From the NCBI RefSeq assembly GCF_037975245.1, contig NC_092569.1, forward strand, positions 20,810,001 to 20,874,000: a DNA stretch of 64,000 nt, read 5' to 3'. The notes under the pieces are model-generated. The model ran no database searches, was not told where the DNA came from, and saw only the letters and a list, made by a program, of their open reading frames with translations. This document shows positions 39,780-54,441 of this stretch, piece by piece. A program made the position numbers and the translations under genes. Each line of letters starts with the position of its first letter. Positions within the stretch are counted from its first letter, which is position 1. The DNA is from Apostichopus japonicus. Taxonomy: Eukaryota; Echinodermata; Holothuroidea; Aspidochirotida; Stichopodidae.

Positions 39780-42700
39780 AACACAAATAAACTCAAGAGC
39801 AATAACTTATGCTTCCACTATTTTATTCAAGGGTCTCACAAGTATCGCTGGGTACTGGAGCCAGCGACTCAAAATATTTTAGATATAATATGCAGAAAAC
39901 AAAAGAGAACGGTGGACCACACTTAGGGCCTTCATAGCTAGAAGTGCATCTGTAATGAAACATAACCAGAAAAGCATTAAAAATATGTGTAAATTGGTCA
40001 AACGTAACAAAAAGGTTAACCAGTTGTACCTATACAGCTTCTAACAGTTGCCTAAATATTCCACAACATAGCATCGATGACTGAGAATAAGCATTACTTT
40101 CAACGCAGACCATCTTCTTAATTTGTATGTATGTATGTATGTATATTAGATCCTCCTGCAAGCAGGAACTCGCGAAGAAGCCTCATAGGCTTATCAAAGC
40201 CGCAAGCTGACCGAAGTCAGTCTCTTACATTCATATTTAACGTCCATAATTATGAATTGTTAATTGTCAACAACTCTGTAACTGGACGACATACATTAAT
40301 CTGGGAGTGACTCGAACCGGGGACCTTATGATTGAAAGGCACCGGCGCTAACCACTGAGCTAACACTCCAAAAAATTTGAATACATTAACAGAGGACATA
40401 GTCTTTACGACTGTAATAGACACGTCTGCCTACTCATATCCTGTGTAGATTTCATTCATTAAAACAACGGGACTTCAACAAGTCAACCCCACGGTAGGAA
40501 TAACAACGACACAACTATGTGGTACCGGCTTAACCTAGTGTAACTCACATGGGTGAACATTGTAGTAAAACTGTTGTAAGATAAGTATTACACTCAAGTA
40601 AACTGGGTTTCCTAAATGCATACATCCAGAACATGTCGTTTGTTCATTAAACAAGACATAACTAGATACCAATATAAATACAGACATATGTACTTTAACG
40701 GTTAGTAGACGTGGCCACCTTTAAATACAGATATATGTGCAATCGTAAATACTAACGGTACATGGGCGCGGCCATTTTAACTACCGCCATCTAACTGAGG
40801 GCGCAATTCCAAATCTGAATACTTTCCCAACTGGTCAATCTAAAGTATCCCCACACGTGTACTCACATGAGAATCATGCAGGTTCTCATGTTTATCTTAC
40901 ATCTTAGTTACGGACACAATATATATATCCACTCTTAATTATTACAACAGAAATGAGCATGACAAATAACAGACTTCAAGCCGCTTAATTTGATGTAAAA
41001 GTCACGGTATATACCCACTTAATCGATGTTAAGGCTATGATTCCTGCATACACTTAACGTTAACGGTAATCGACCAGTAGCCTATACACAGCGTACACAT
41101 TGTTAAATAGACCAGCCTACGCTAAACAGTGAAAATTGACAGAGCACCCGAGTGAGCATTGAAACTATAATCGAACTGTGGGCTTGTTTTTAATACGTAA
41201 AACACACAAATTACTTGGAAAACATTACATATTGTCTTCAATATACGAATAATTACATTTGAAGCTCAACTCGCCCAGCAACGTTTGATATTCTCGAAGA
41301 GAAAGTGTATGAACGTAGTTTACTAACAGCAGTCGAAATAGCGTGTGTGGAGGGTCGTAAACAACAGACAGACCAGTGCTAAGATTATAGACGCTTAAAC
41401 AATAGGGATAGTTGTTCTGGTTACACCAACATGCTAAGAAGCAGTTTCAGGTCAAAGGTTATCACTATGCGCGAGGAATTTGATGGAATAATATGAGGGC
41501 GAAGTTATCTTTGACACTAAATATCCATTATGTATACACTACTCAACGTCGAGTCAGCTAGTCTATGGGCAAGAATAAATACGAACGGAACAGTTTCACC
41601 AGAGGGATTTACTAAGGATGTCATACATGGTATTAATATCACCTAACGGTTTATGCAGTTTATGGATATAAGAGTACATGCTGAGAGTGAATATATAATC
41701 ACGCCATACGCCATCAATAAATAATAAAGTTCTTCAGTATGGTATAGTGTAGTATCATCATGCCAGAGATTTATTCGAACTTACTATCACCTTCAAGTGC
41801 TCTCTATTCTCTGTTCAAACTGTTATAATGGCTCAACTTTGCTGCTTGCAATGTCATCTGACTGGTTGATTAACACATTAGTAATAATAAAATTCATAAT
41901 TAACCGTTTAGAATGGTCACTTAGTCAATGAATGACTTAATCATGAACACACAATTGCAATATTCATTTCAAGTTTGGTGTTGTAGAAAGAAGAGAAGCC
42001 AGGGATATAGTTTTATATAAACGCATCGTTTCTACACAATTTAGTGTAGACTAAAAGCTAAACCAATTCAGGAACGATGACATCACGGATAACATTCCCC
42101 ATCTTAATTTGTCCATACAATATCACGTACATGATTAATAACACAACCTTGCCTTTACACCGTATCAAAGGGCTAATCTTTAGTCTATAGAAATGGCTCA
42201 AAATGTGTCTAACTTTCTTCTGAAAACTTCTAAACATTTCTGCTGACGAAGTTCCCTGACGCCCTACACGGGAGTCGGCTTGAACGACCTTATAGCGCGC
42301 AATACGCATTTTTTTTTTATATTATCTTTGAATTTCCTCTTGATATATAGACATTTATTGTATAGCATTTGATATCATGTATATTATTACTTAAGACAAC
42401 GTAGTGGTCTTCAATTGTTTTATTGGTTAAAGGTAAATGGCGAAAACATGGTGAATATCTGTAATTAGACAGTGTTGGAACTTGTTTGGAACATGTTTCA
42501 AAGATTTATATAGATTATATAAAACTGGTCAATGTATGGTATAATTATTAGTGACGGTTTTCATACGATGGTACCGCTATCTTGTGTTTTGTAATTGTAG
42601 CCTAGTAATAATGTAGCCTTCGGAATAAAACAAAAAATCAAACACAATAGGACTATGTTGAATATGCCAGTTTTACATATTCACTTATTTCAAAGAAAAT

Positions 42701-45285
42701 TAAAGATATCGGTTAAGCCTACATTGTGTATTTAACGAGAGTGTGAGAGAGAAACTTGTTTTGGAACAACTTTGGCTTCACTTCTCCACGGTAAGTTGAA
42801 GGTACGTTAAGAGTGAAGTAGTTTATATGTTAAGCAAATAAAACACATATAAAAATATGTTATTGGAATTTCTAACAGAACTTTATTCTCTGAATGTATG
42901 AACACTACGATTACACATTTAAATTGAACATTTGAGATGATTTTGATATTGTAAATATTAACCTCTTTTCTCATATTTGTAACGATCGTAACCATTCCGT
43001 GGTGTTGTGGTTCCTTGGTATTGAATATTTACAAAACTGTTTCACGTAAAATGTAACTGCGGAAATGAATATTGACTCTCGAATTGATGCGTCTGTGCGA
43101 TATAATAAATATATTGAAGACTCTTGCAAACTTTCCCTATTGTTTGGATATTCTTTTTGTACAATTTGGTCACTTTAAGTCTTTCGTCTAAGCAACTACC
43201 TGTGTGAAACATTGTCAAAATTTTTATATTACAAAAGCGGTCAAACTATTACTGGAACACTTACTTTTATTTCAGCAAGGTGAAATCATTACCGGTGTCT
43301 AAAAATAGAAGTGAACGATCAGCACTTCGAACAACAAATTTAACAAAATATATCACTTACATGTAGAGTTTAAAAAAAAAGTTTTGCAACTTCATGGAAA
43401 CTTAACCGCAAATTTCCTGATGAAATCTGTTTTCCAAAGATAAAATACTTTCAGTCAAATCGACAAGATTCACGTTGTGTTTAGTCAGTACTGATGGCAT
43501 ATATACAATTGTCTTTATATACCTGCCAATGAGACAGGTGACTGTTGTAATATGCAAAATCTTATTAAATATGGAATGATAAAACAATCGCTAAAGAGAC
43601 CACTATATGAAATACTGAAAGACTAGGACAACAAATAAAAACGGACTGGAACTGAAACAGTGAAACTAGAAGCTATTAACATAAATGGTATGACTCAGAA
43701 TACTAGTCGTATGCACTAGCAGAAAAAGCAGTCAGACTGATGATCACCAATGACAAAATGACAACACGTCCAATGATAGACACAGGCTCATAAAGATAGT
43801 TTTGTCCAGAGTTAACCCTCCTCAATACATGGGAATTCTTTATAGAGATTGGCTAGAGTTACAAACAGGAACACTACTTTAAGAATGCTAACATTTGGAG
43901 ACGTTATTGATGAAATTCGACTTGGATTGGAATAGCTATAAGATTTTATTCACTTTAAACAATTTGTCATTTACAGCAATTCTAACAGGCAAGTTCCAAA
44001 AAGATGTTAAGTAAGATGTGTCTCTTTGGGATAAATGGCATTTGTTTAGATCCTATCTGACAGAAATGATAAAAACATTTTTTTTTAATAGAGGACGATG
44101 AAGCGTTTGATGGAAATATTGTTTTTATTGCTGAAAGGTAGCCTACAATCACACCTTTACATTCATGTACTTCTTTTTCCAAATTTTAGCTGTCTCGCAC
44201 AGTTTCAACTAGTGAAATAATACGATCAAAACAAACACCGCCTGTCTCTCTGTTTACATGCAGATTCGAGCTGAAATTTTCAAAGAAGCATTCCCTGTGG
44301 GCATGCGCTGAAGGCCACACTCTCCGCTGGTCTGTGTTTGTAAACAGGGGCAACGGTTCACATTGTTTTGATGTCATTTCTGAATTAAATTTTGCTCATG
44401 CATTGTGAAATAGCAAAAAAAATCGGGAAAGAACTAGATAGACTAGTCAATCTATCACCACTGAAAAATATGATTCGGCTGTTTCGAACCATTACTTTTT
44501 GTGTATCCAAACGCATAATCGGACTTTAAGTGTTGGTGGCCAAAAACTAACACAGTTGTAAATGTGCTGGTGAAACTTGCTGTTAACTGTTGAAAATTCT
44601 TTCCAACCGTGGCATAGAAAAGAGTTAAAGGTACATTATTCTTGGTTTCAACTTTAACCAAATACTCTTAATACTATTGTCCGAAATTAGATACAATTCC
44701 TAAAATTTAATTTTATACCGAATTTGATCGTCTTCATAAAAAGAAAATGTTTTAAAAAGTTCCTTCTTCCTGCCAAATCATACCTTCTTTATGAATAAAT
44801 GGGGTCGGCCATCCTGAAATGTCTCAGTTAGAAACCAACGACCTACAACATAGTCCTTTAGCCACCTTTCTGACCAAAGTATTTCATTTGTTCCACACGC
44901 CTTTTATAGGAACACTGCATACACTGGAGGAAACATGAGAAACATACTATATGCAAGGTTTCACCTGCTACTATGTTATCGGACATTTCATTATCCCTTT
45001 TTTTTGGAGAAACTTCAGCACTTCGGAGCAGATCAATAGCTTTCTCTTCTCATGGGATGGTTTGAAGAAGAAGGGTATGTAACGGTGGATGGGATGATAT
45101 GTTCTCTCAATGATATTATATGCAAATTATAATTAAACCACACAATTTTCTTGATTCATTTGTACCTCACATGTAAGTTGTGGGTCGCAGCTCGATGCCG
45201 TCAGCTATTTTAGGTACCGAGATACCTATACACAGCAGTTTCATTTTTTATCAACCTCATGCTTACATTTGCAGTACTGTAGCGA
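39780..45285. other. Long stretch without recognisable gene
   Basis: About 5.5 kb with no coding sequence I recognise. The only definite feature is a tRNA-derived SINE at 40122-40369. The many short open frames have no domain or splice support. Confidence 0.55.
40122..40369 (-). mobile_element. tRNA-derived SINE, copy 1
   Basis: On the minus strand the head reads GGAGTGTTAGCTCAGTGGTT...GGTTCGAGTCACTCC. It has a pol III A-box (TTAGCTCAGTGG) and B-box (GGTTCGAGTC), closed by GGAGTG/CACTCC. A non-tRNA body of about 170 bases follows (GACTTCGGTCAGCTTGCGG, GCCTATGAGGCTTCTTCGC) and the 3' end is a (CATA)n tail. A second copy at 58207-58447 shares head, body and tail type, which shows a dispersed SINE rather than a tRNA gene. 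Confidence 0.85.
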
Positions 45286-45895
45286 CTGTTGTTAAATCAA
45301 TGCCTTTTATTTGCAAGTTCATGCGAATAGTTGTTTTTGTCAGTAAAAACATGTTATGAAAGGTGCCTCAGATATTAACTCATTCTAATTAGCATTATGA
45401 AATGGGGTCTCATATGATAGGAAATGATAACAAGTAATAGTAAAGTCTTTATTATCACACAGGACACTTTTCGCGATCGATTATAGTGTTGCCTGCGAGT
45501 ATATATCATTTAAAATTTCTAGAACTGTAACGAGATCGTCTTGATGTTGAATGACAATGAATGTATGCAAAAAAGATCAATATAAATGAGAGCATAAACC
45601 ACATTCATGTTTTTTTTCCTAGAGCTAGAAAAGAACAATCGATAAAGCATATTGTTCTATAAGCTGGGAAAATCAAGAAGGCTGACAGCCTTCCTAGTCA
45701 TATGAGTCTCTTCTAACGTATTTATGGCGGATTGCTTGAGAGTATCTCCCATAAAATCTATCTTTATGTTAATGTGCATTGATGATGAAATAAGCTATGA
45801 CAATCACATTACAAAGTTTATTGCTAACGTAGTAAATGGTAAACAATATATATTATTGGCATATCCAATTTTACCAATCATAATACAAACACACA

Positions 45896-46715
45896 AATAT
45901 ATATATATTTATATATATATTTATATATATAAATATATATATGATATATATATATAATATATAATAATATATAGTGTATATATAATATATATTTATATAT
46001 ATATATATATTTATATCTATATATATTTATAAATATATATATATGATATACATATATATAATATATATATATATATAATAATATATAATTTATAATAATA
46101 TTTTTTTTATTTTTTTTTATTTTTTATTTTTTAGCGTTACTCTCCGTATATTGCATTCCGTATTGTGTCCGCTTCCAACCATGCAACGTATTTATCCCTC
46201 TGCCCTCTGTTCTTATCATTTAAATGCGGCAGATACGAACAGATATCAAAGATACAAAGACAACATTTAAATGATGCATGAAAAACCAAAGGAAAGCAGG
46301 CAGATTGCATGAGAAGAGTTACATGCCATGGATGAATGGCTGTAGATTCAACCTGTAACTATAGAATTGAATTATATTCCATTTCTGCTATTAAACATGG
46401 GCGTTTTTTTTTTGGCGGTTGCAAATTGTTTAAAGTAATAGTAGCCAAATACTGTTTTAACGAGAATGATAAATAATGATAAAAATAATAATAGTAATAA
46501 TAGTAATAATAATAATATATAATAATATATAAGTTATAATATATATAATGTATATATAATATATATATATAAATATATATATGATATATATAATAATATA
46601 TAATAATATATAATATATAAAATGTGTATATATATAATATATATATTTATATATATATATATTTATATATATATATATATACATATATATATTTATATAA
46701 ATATATATACATATT
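45896..46715. repeat. Degenerate AT/TTTA/TAA microsatellite with inserted unique DNA
   Basis: AT-rich repeats (45896-46130 and 46470-46715) replace the simple AT run of block 1. About 350 bases of unrelated sequence (46131-46470, beginning AGCGTTACTCTCCG after a T-rich run) lie between them and have no partner in block 1. The T-run next to that piece could be the tail of a minus-strand retroposed sequence, but I cannot identify it. Confidence 0.7.
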
Positions 46716-47332
46716 GTATAGATAGATTTTTTTCTCCCCAATCTTCAAATATGTATATTAGTATGTCTTGTCATTTCCTTCTTTTCTAGAGCTGGCTCAT
46801 TTCCTTAATGATTATAAAACATATATAAAACAAAATATAACATGTATCTATGGTAGATGTTGAAGTCAAAATAAACTAAATGTAATATAATTTCTTACAT
46901 CTGACTACTGACACTTTAATTTGTCCTTTGCAACGCAATCGATAATTAAAATCCAATATTTACCTTCTCTTTATCCTTATCTTGTGATAGGAGGGTGTAG
47001 AATCCTTTTCAACTACAATTTTGAATTTGAATAATTAAAATCTGCTGGTTTGGTAAAATTGAGGACGCAACCCACATTGCCACGATGAGATGTTGTATAA
47101 ACGAACCTTGATTGATAAGCTTTTATTTACAATTCTTTATAAGCTAAGCTTGTAGTGCTTTCATCATATAACCTGATTATGCATGTTCTTTAAGGAAAAT
47201 CGTCCCGATCCTCTCCAATCCTCTTTCTGGCCTCTAACGATTACTATTAGACATACAGTGAGCAATATTTGTAAGGTCCATGGCGTAACGACTTCAAGGC
47301 AGATATGGTCGTTAACCTCTGTAAGTACAGCC

Positions 47333-50300
47333 TCATAAGGGCTTAATTTTCATATGCACTGCTACAACAGAACAGTTGTAATCGCGAGTATTTCTTTGAA
47401 ACAAACATATTCCTGTATCCCAAGGGCCACCGTAGATTCCATTCAACATAATAGCATGACAACCATTGAACCACCAGCCGCCGGGATGGAATTCACTAAT
47501 AGCACAATTTTGAAGAACTAAGTCATTGTCCTGATCGTAGGTAGTAAATTTCATATCTCGATGGTAATCCATGTAGTCATAATCTGTTTAATATAAAAAG
47601 AGAGTTTTTATACTAAGCTTCTTTAAAAATTCATGAGAAGACTTTTTACAAACTTATCCATTTCTTTTTACAGTTATTGTTACAGGCTAACTGAAAAAAA
47701 CACAGATATGTCATATACTTTTCGGATGCAGTCTAAAGGCTTCCTGTAGCCTAAACAAGCATGATACCTCAATTTAGCATTGTGTACCTTTCGATTTTAG
47801 TTGAAGTATCCCAAGAACTTCGTTAGCATTTGCATATTAGTAATTCCCCTTCGCACTCTTTCAAGCGAATTTTCAAGCGAAATATGCTATGGCATTAAGA
47901 ACAAACAACTATACATTTTACATTCAGTCAACAAAACCATACTAAATTGAACTTGTCAGAGGCAGGTGATATTCGCGGAAAAAAACGTACCAAAGCTCCC
48001 TGTGTAACTTCCAAGCGTTATCTCGTATTTTGTTGCCTCGGAGCTAATTCTAAAAAGATTGTAATGAAGATATTCACTGGCATCATTGGTGGTGTTGAAC
48101 CAAATATCAATTCTTAGTTGATGATCTCTCTCAGCTGATATGACATGTAATTTCTCATTTCCAAGCCAGAAACTAGAATTGAGATCGCCAAATCCATCTC
48201 TGTAGGTTATCCAATCATTGAAAAATGACACAGAAGCATCAACTCGCCTCTGAAACAGCTGTATAAAAAATAACCGCTTGTTTTAGAACGATACACAAGT
48301 TGAATATGTACAGTTTAACTGAAGGTGACAAGAGTTGCCTCTGGAAGAGATCTCATAGTTGCTTAAATGAATTTATGCGACGACGAAAGAATTGGGAAGA
48401 CTTCATGACAATTAAGAAAATACTGAAGTTGCTACTATTATGCAATTAGTTAATTCTATAAACTGTGCTTTCTTGTCTGCTTCCTATATGAACGTTACCT
48501 ATATGATGGCATATCTCATGTAAACTACAAGGTTTGCAGAAGTTACTCAAGTGACGAACGTTTGGTATCGCTGGTCGAAATTTGACCCAGAGCGTAATAT
48601 AAAGGGACTTATGCCGTCATTTGGTCAAGAATTTTGTTTGTAAAATGAGCGGCTAGTAGTAGCTTTGGGAACAATTTAATATGGTAGTTAAAGATCGAAA
48701 TATAAGTGAATGTTAGATTAAGTGGAATATAATCAACATCAACGTCTTGTTTGCATGATCACAGGGTAATAGCAACTCCGCGGTTTGATTAGTAAGAGGA
48801 CAGGAACATAACAGCGTGTAGCCACGTATACTGAAAATGTGTTCCAGCATAAGTGTTACAGATTATTGAACTTTCTAAGATTAATAACTTCTATTTCACC
48901 TGACGAATGGGATAATATTAATAATGTAAAAGAAAATTTAGATATTTGTCATTTAAAGCATCTGCAAAAGAACATTTACGAGTTATGCGAAATGTGAAAT
49001 GACAAGTGTCTTGGTTTCGTGAAGAAAACTTACCATCCAACCACCTTTGCAATAAACTTGGAAAGGTTCATGTGCCCAAGAAGGCGGATGTATCAAATAA
49101 ATGCCTTCTTTGGTGGATAAACCATTATGAACATCCTGACAGTTTGTGATTACTTGACAAGTCGTACCATTTCCCCAGTAGCCCTCTTTACACTCGCAAG
49201 ATGAACTTTGACCTTGTTTCTGGCATGTTGCATTATGACTGCAGGAGTATTCTTCACATTGGAGAACATCATTTTCACATGTGCAACGTCTTGTGCAGTT
49301 TACGTTAACATGCGATGATCCGTTCTGTGCAGAAATGTTAACAATTACAAGCAATGGGAAGATAAAGCTGTGCTGAAACGAGATTTTATTCAACGGCTGA
49401 TATTGAATAATACGTCAGCGGAAAATGTAACTTCATATTCATTGTCTTTTCAATCTAAATGTAAATGTAAAAATCTTTTCTGGTTTACCAAAAGTTGGAC
49501 TGTCACACAAAACCATGAGAAAACAGAATTGTAATCTAATTGCATCTCCTGTATAAGGTAAAGTTTCTGACCCACCTAAAGCTATCATGATAGTGAACTC
49601 CAAATGTGAATAAAATCAACCAATTACACAAATTACGTTTAAAATGAATCTCCTTTTCTTATATCTATATAGCAAAAGGTTAAAGGGAACTTCTTCAACG
49701 CAATCTGTACAGCTACATGAACAAAACATGTGCTTGCTATTTTATCTGTTGGTAGTGATTATATTTAAGCTCTCAAACACATCTTCGTAGTTAAGGAAGT
49801 CTTGACATATCAGGACAAATGACAACTGTCGAGTTGTGTGAAAATACCGAAATGACTCCTGTGGGCGAGTGGTAACACCCGCATTCTTCCAACGGTATGC
49901 ATGCTTCATCTCTGATTTGGAATCCATCTGGACAGACGCACGTATAACGCGGTTCATCATTACAGCTCTTAAAACACCCATGGAGTCCTTCGGGATCATC
50001 GCACGTAGTTTGGCATGAACAGTTCATCCATTTCATGTTGTTTGGACAGGATTCTGAAGTATCATGGAATGTCAAATACTTATAAAGCAATGTTAAAGAT
50101 TTTTTTTTATTGATCCAAGCAACGTTACACCAACTACATATTGATGTTAACGTCAACAAGAATATTGTTCTGTTTAATCAATATAAATGGTTTCAGATTG
50201 ACTCAAATCCTGAGAAAAAAATTACACCATATGTTATCTCTTTACCTGCTGTAGGCATCACTGTTGTTGACACCAAATTCTCGAATCGCGTTGTCAATTC

Positions 50301-52651
50301 ATCAGTTGACGGTGATATTCTCATCCCATCTGTTGAGTACACTGTAGTTGCTGATTGGTCACTCATATCCGTTCCCAATGTACTAATTGTATCTATAAAC
50401 GAAACAGCGAAGATGAGCTTTACAGTATGCATTGAAGTTCGGTTTTTTTTTTATAATATATGCAAAACACATTACTTTATTTGTCTCAATGAACTTTACA
50501 TAATCTGATAGAAGAATCGGAACTAACTAACATTATTGTGCTAATCCATATAATCAGCTGTATTACTTTTTTTTATCCAGTATGCTAATTGTGACTTCTC
50601 TCATCTGTAAACGAAATGTTCAGTGTAAGCTGTTGTTCAATCGTTTTCAATATATGTTAACTCTTTAACATGTGTAAACTAAGATAAATCTACATCAACT
50701 TTAACATGTTGGAAAAAATGTATACAGACTAAAGAACTAATATTGTCGTTTGTTAGTTGCTGAGACGAACATTTAAAATGCATCAGCATTTGAAAGGTGC
50801 ATGTGAACTTAAGTTTCAAAGGAAACATTTATTGTATATTACATTGGTTAAAATCTTACACCTAAATATTACAATACTAGACAAAATATATGAAGAGAAG
50901 GGAGTTACAAGTAACCATCACGTTATCTGTTGGGACCACCGATGATTTTTGAACTTCATTTTTGCTGGTGGTTGCCATTTTATTGGTTGACCGAAGCAAT
51001 GTTGTTTCATCTATTGAGTACATGGTTGTGAATAGTAATTCACTCGGTGTTGTTGCTAGTTTGTTTGGCAAATCGTATATTGAGTTAATGACAAAATATC
51101 ACATATTTTAAATATTGTAAAGAATTACATAAAGTTTTAATTGATCACGTAATATATTTTTAATCTCGAAATAAGTCAAAACTATACACGAATGGGCGTT
51201 ATCATGCGTTTGTAAAATATGTAAATAAGAATATTAACACACGACGTTACTTATTTTGTATAAGTCCAAGTAACGGTAGACCAACTACTTCTTGTCAACA
51301 TAATAAAGATGAGTATCATCTGTTTTATGTGGGATTTAAATACTGAGAAACGACATCATATGTTATCACGTTACCTGTTTTAGGCATCACTGTTGTCATT
51401 TCATCAGTTGACGGTGATATTCTCATCCCATCTGTTGAGTACACTGTAGTTGCTGATTGGTCACTCATATCCGTTCCCAACGTACTTATTGTATCTATAA
51501 ACGAAACATAAAAAATGAGCGGTTATAATATGCACTGAAGTTCTTTGTTCTTAATCTCAGTTGTATTTAGATTCAAAATACATTACTTCATCAATCTGAA
51601 TGTACCCTACATAATCTGATAGAAAAATTAGAAAAAAAAATGACATTATTGTTTTAAAGCATTTAATCGGTATTGCGTTGGAATCTATTAACCGAATTTT
51701 ATAACAGAATTTACCTCGTTGGTCTTGTCCACCACCTGCGTTCTTCATCATTAAATTCTCAAATTCGCAAAGACCTGAGAAAAGAAAATGAAACAGAGTT
51801 ATCAAGTAGCGATGAAACTGAAAGTTGCAAAGATCAGATACAGATAAAATTGAAAAGCAATGTATACCGATAACAAATACAAGCATATAGCCTAATGGTG
51901 TTAATAATCATATAGCAACAAATTCATGTCAATGGTATCACATCGGGCTTTCGTCCACAAAATTCATCAGTAAAGAGAGGTTGTATTATCCTTTCTTGCG
52001 TTAAAATTGTGATATTGCTATCTTTGTGACTGATGGTGTTGTGGTCGTTTGTGTTTATTTCTCCATTTAACACGTTTTATTGCTCAATTAATGTCTTCTA
52101 GAATAATACTGACGATTGGTAATATCGATTTTTTACAGTATTTTAGAATAAGATATCATTTTGGTAGTAGACTGTCATGCGTTGGTGGGAATTTAAAAAA
52201 AAAGTTCGTGTATTCCGATATTACACTATCAGGGCCTATTAGATTATATTAACCATGTCTTTCTCGCCACTCTCATATGAACATTTACTGAAAGAGAATA
52301 CAATATGGTTGAATAATATGTGGGTTCAAAATATCCCACGACCTTATCAAAATTATCTTAATTTGGGTATAAGAATCGCTATGACCTTTGACATGATGAA
52401 CTTATAGTCACTGTGATTATGCAAGTGCCATTTATTATGAGGAAGTTTCGCCGTGTTTAGCAATGGCATAACACATGAGTTATTCATTAATTGCACTGCA
52501 ATTAATACTATCTTAACCTTAAGTAATTAGATTGTACTAAAATGATAATTTCGTTTTGTTACTTACCCATCGCTATCACGAAATCGATGTTCTGCCTAAT
52601 CAGTAATCCAGCAAGAAAGATGTAGGTCCAAGTAACAAGGCAATTAGCCAT
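47333..52651 (-). CDS. FReD gene E: secreted mucin-TIL-EGF-fibrinogen-like protein
   Basis: Exons: 52567-52651 (ATG; signal peptide MANCLVTWTYIFLAGLL), 51715-51774 (LCEFENLMMKN), 51375-51494 and 50246-50392 (Ser/Thr-rich: VYSTDGMRISPSTDE), 49848-50053 (TIL: SCPNNMKWMNCSCQTTC to CIPLEECGCYH), 49034-49324 (TILa-like NCTRRCTCENDVLQC, EGF CSHNATCQKQGQSSSCECKE, FReD start), 47991-48258 (QRRVDASVSF to SYTGSF), 47333-47583 (TYDQDND, NCA, GGWWFNGC, LNGIYGG, MKIKPL). These total 1428 bases, 475 residues, open throughout, phases 1,1,1,1,0,0,1. A further Ser/Thr exon at 50927-51055 is open but its donor is AT instead of GT, so it is probably skipped; being phase 1-1 with 129 bases, skipping keeps frame. 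Against gene A, about 0.93 kb between the TIL exon and exon 50246-50392 is deleted, removing one Ser/Thr exon. Only fully open copy of the tandem minus-strand set. A secreted lectin-like role is inferred. Confidence 0.88.
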
Positions 52652-53849
52652 CTTCAAGTTGTAATAAATGTTCAGTACTCTTACAAGCTCAAACCAATAT
52701 TATTCTAACCAGATGAGCTAGATCGTATCTAAAGTCACAAACAGTTACCAGATAGAACTGTCTATTACAAATGTTATGCCAACCTCATTCGGTAATAAAT
52801 ATGAAATAAATATGTAATTAAAGCAATAAATGTTTACTCCGCCGAATTCGATATTACAGCCTGCTGTTTTGCCATTTTAAGCACAAACAGGTTTATTAGA
52901 AACAATATATTCTAAGAAAAAAAATTGTGCCACAGGAAATTTGTCAATTAGGTAGAAAAGAAATATTCATTTAGGTTAAATTTCACATGTTTGTTCAAGA
53001 AAAGAGGGTAGTTTATGTCATTAAAGAAATTCGATACACTTTTGAAAATACAAAGCGTATATGAATTTAACAGGTAACATTACTTGGTAATGTTATTTGA
53101 AGCTTTAACGATTCATAATTTGGAACAATTGTTGAAAATGTCTAGTAAATATACATGTTACTGCTTCCTCTGAAATCTTCTTCCAATGAAGTTGGGAAAA
53201 TTGCTTTTTAATAAACTTTGCCCAAAAAACATTTCTTTCAATGTTAAATATCACATATCGTGCATGGCCATTGACGTCACACTAGCCCCCCCCCCCAAAA
53301 AAAAACGGTGAATAACATATTGGGAACATAATTATTAGATCTAGGGCATGTCGTGGCAGCATTAATTGCTTTATATCAATGGAGTTGCAGTTGATCAATA
53401 TAATTGCTCCAAGAAAAACTGAGCGTACCTCTCAGTGATTCAACTATCGACCGCTACTGTCGGAAAATCCCACGACAAGGTTGCTCTTCTCGTTAAACTT
53501 ATTGCATACCAAAGCAGCCCTTAATTGTGAATGCCAGACGTAAGCTAAAGTCTACGTGATTGTAATTTCTGAAAACCTGGCCCAGCAAAACTAATCTCTG
53601 CTGAACAAAACCCAAAAGTTACGGGAAGTATATCGATGTTGACCTTGGGTCGGAAGGATCATTGCCATGATAAAGTCTGCAGATGATCACCAGTCTAAAG
53701 TGGTTGTTTCTGGTACTCGTGACTTAGCTGTGAGGTGTTATTATTAATACTTTTTAACGCCATGACTAAGTCAGAATTATCAAATTCCATTTTTTTTAAA
53801 TTGTTATAATCGTTCTTTTTATATTGGAAAATGTACTTACTTTATTGCT

Positions 53850-54330
53850 GTGTTAGTTCATGCAATCAGCTACACATTCTTTTGGCAACAAATTGTTTAT
53901 CATTTTGTCTATACCAGTTTTACGAACGTAACTAATAATATTGATGGACTCGCCCGCCACACTAGTAATGACTTAATTGAAAATGAATTTGTCAATGTCT
54001 TTCCTGAAAATGAGAATTGTGAGCCTTCTATTCTTCATAAAAATGCACGCAGTTTTCACACAAAAAATTGACTCAATTTACAATATGCTCAAGCACTTTG
54101 GGAGTTCACCTAATTTGTTTGCAATATGAGAAACTTTGATCAATAGCACAACATTGTATGACTTGTATATTATTGATGGATAAAACTTTTTTCATAACGT
54201 TATGATTGATAGAAAGGAAAGGGTGTGGTCATTTACATTAAAAGTAATATTAATTTTGTAAACAGGGATGAACTCAGTACTCACCTCAATAATGACTGTG
54301 ATCATATTTTCATTGAGGTATCATCGTACG
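53850..54330 (+). pseudogene. Decayed LINE endonuclease-like remnant
   Basis: The open frame 53850-54071 ends EPSILHKNARSFHTKN. This resembles the SILHLNARSL motif that opens the apurinic endonuclease domain of many LINE ORF2 proteins. About 150 bases on, DHIFIEV in a plus frame resembles the following endonuclease strand. The frame is broken by several stops. Match by motif memory only. Confidence 0.35.
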
Positions 54331-54441
54331 TTATAAGGACAGAATAAAAAAAAGCAAAGTTCATCTCAAAGTGTCGCCCTGGTAACAGGTCTCCCAACCG
54401 TGATATAAAAGGAAATCGGTTCACACGACCGTTTGCGTCCA

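Noticed and set aside
40300-40369. Functional tRNA gene
   Set aside because: A and B boxes are good, but a second copy has the same non-tRNA body and CATA tail, so it is a SINE head.
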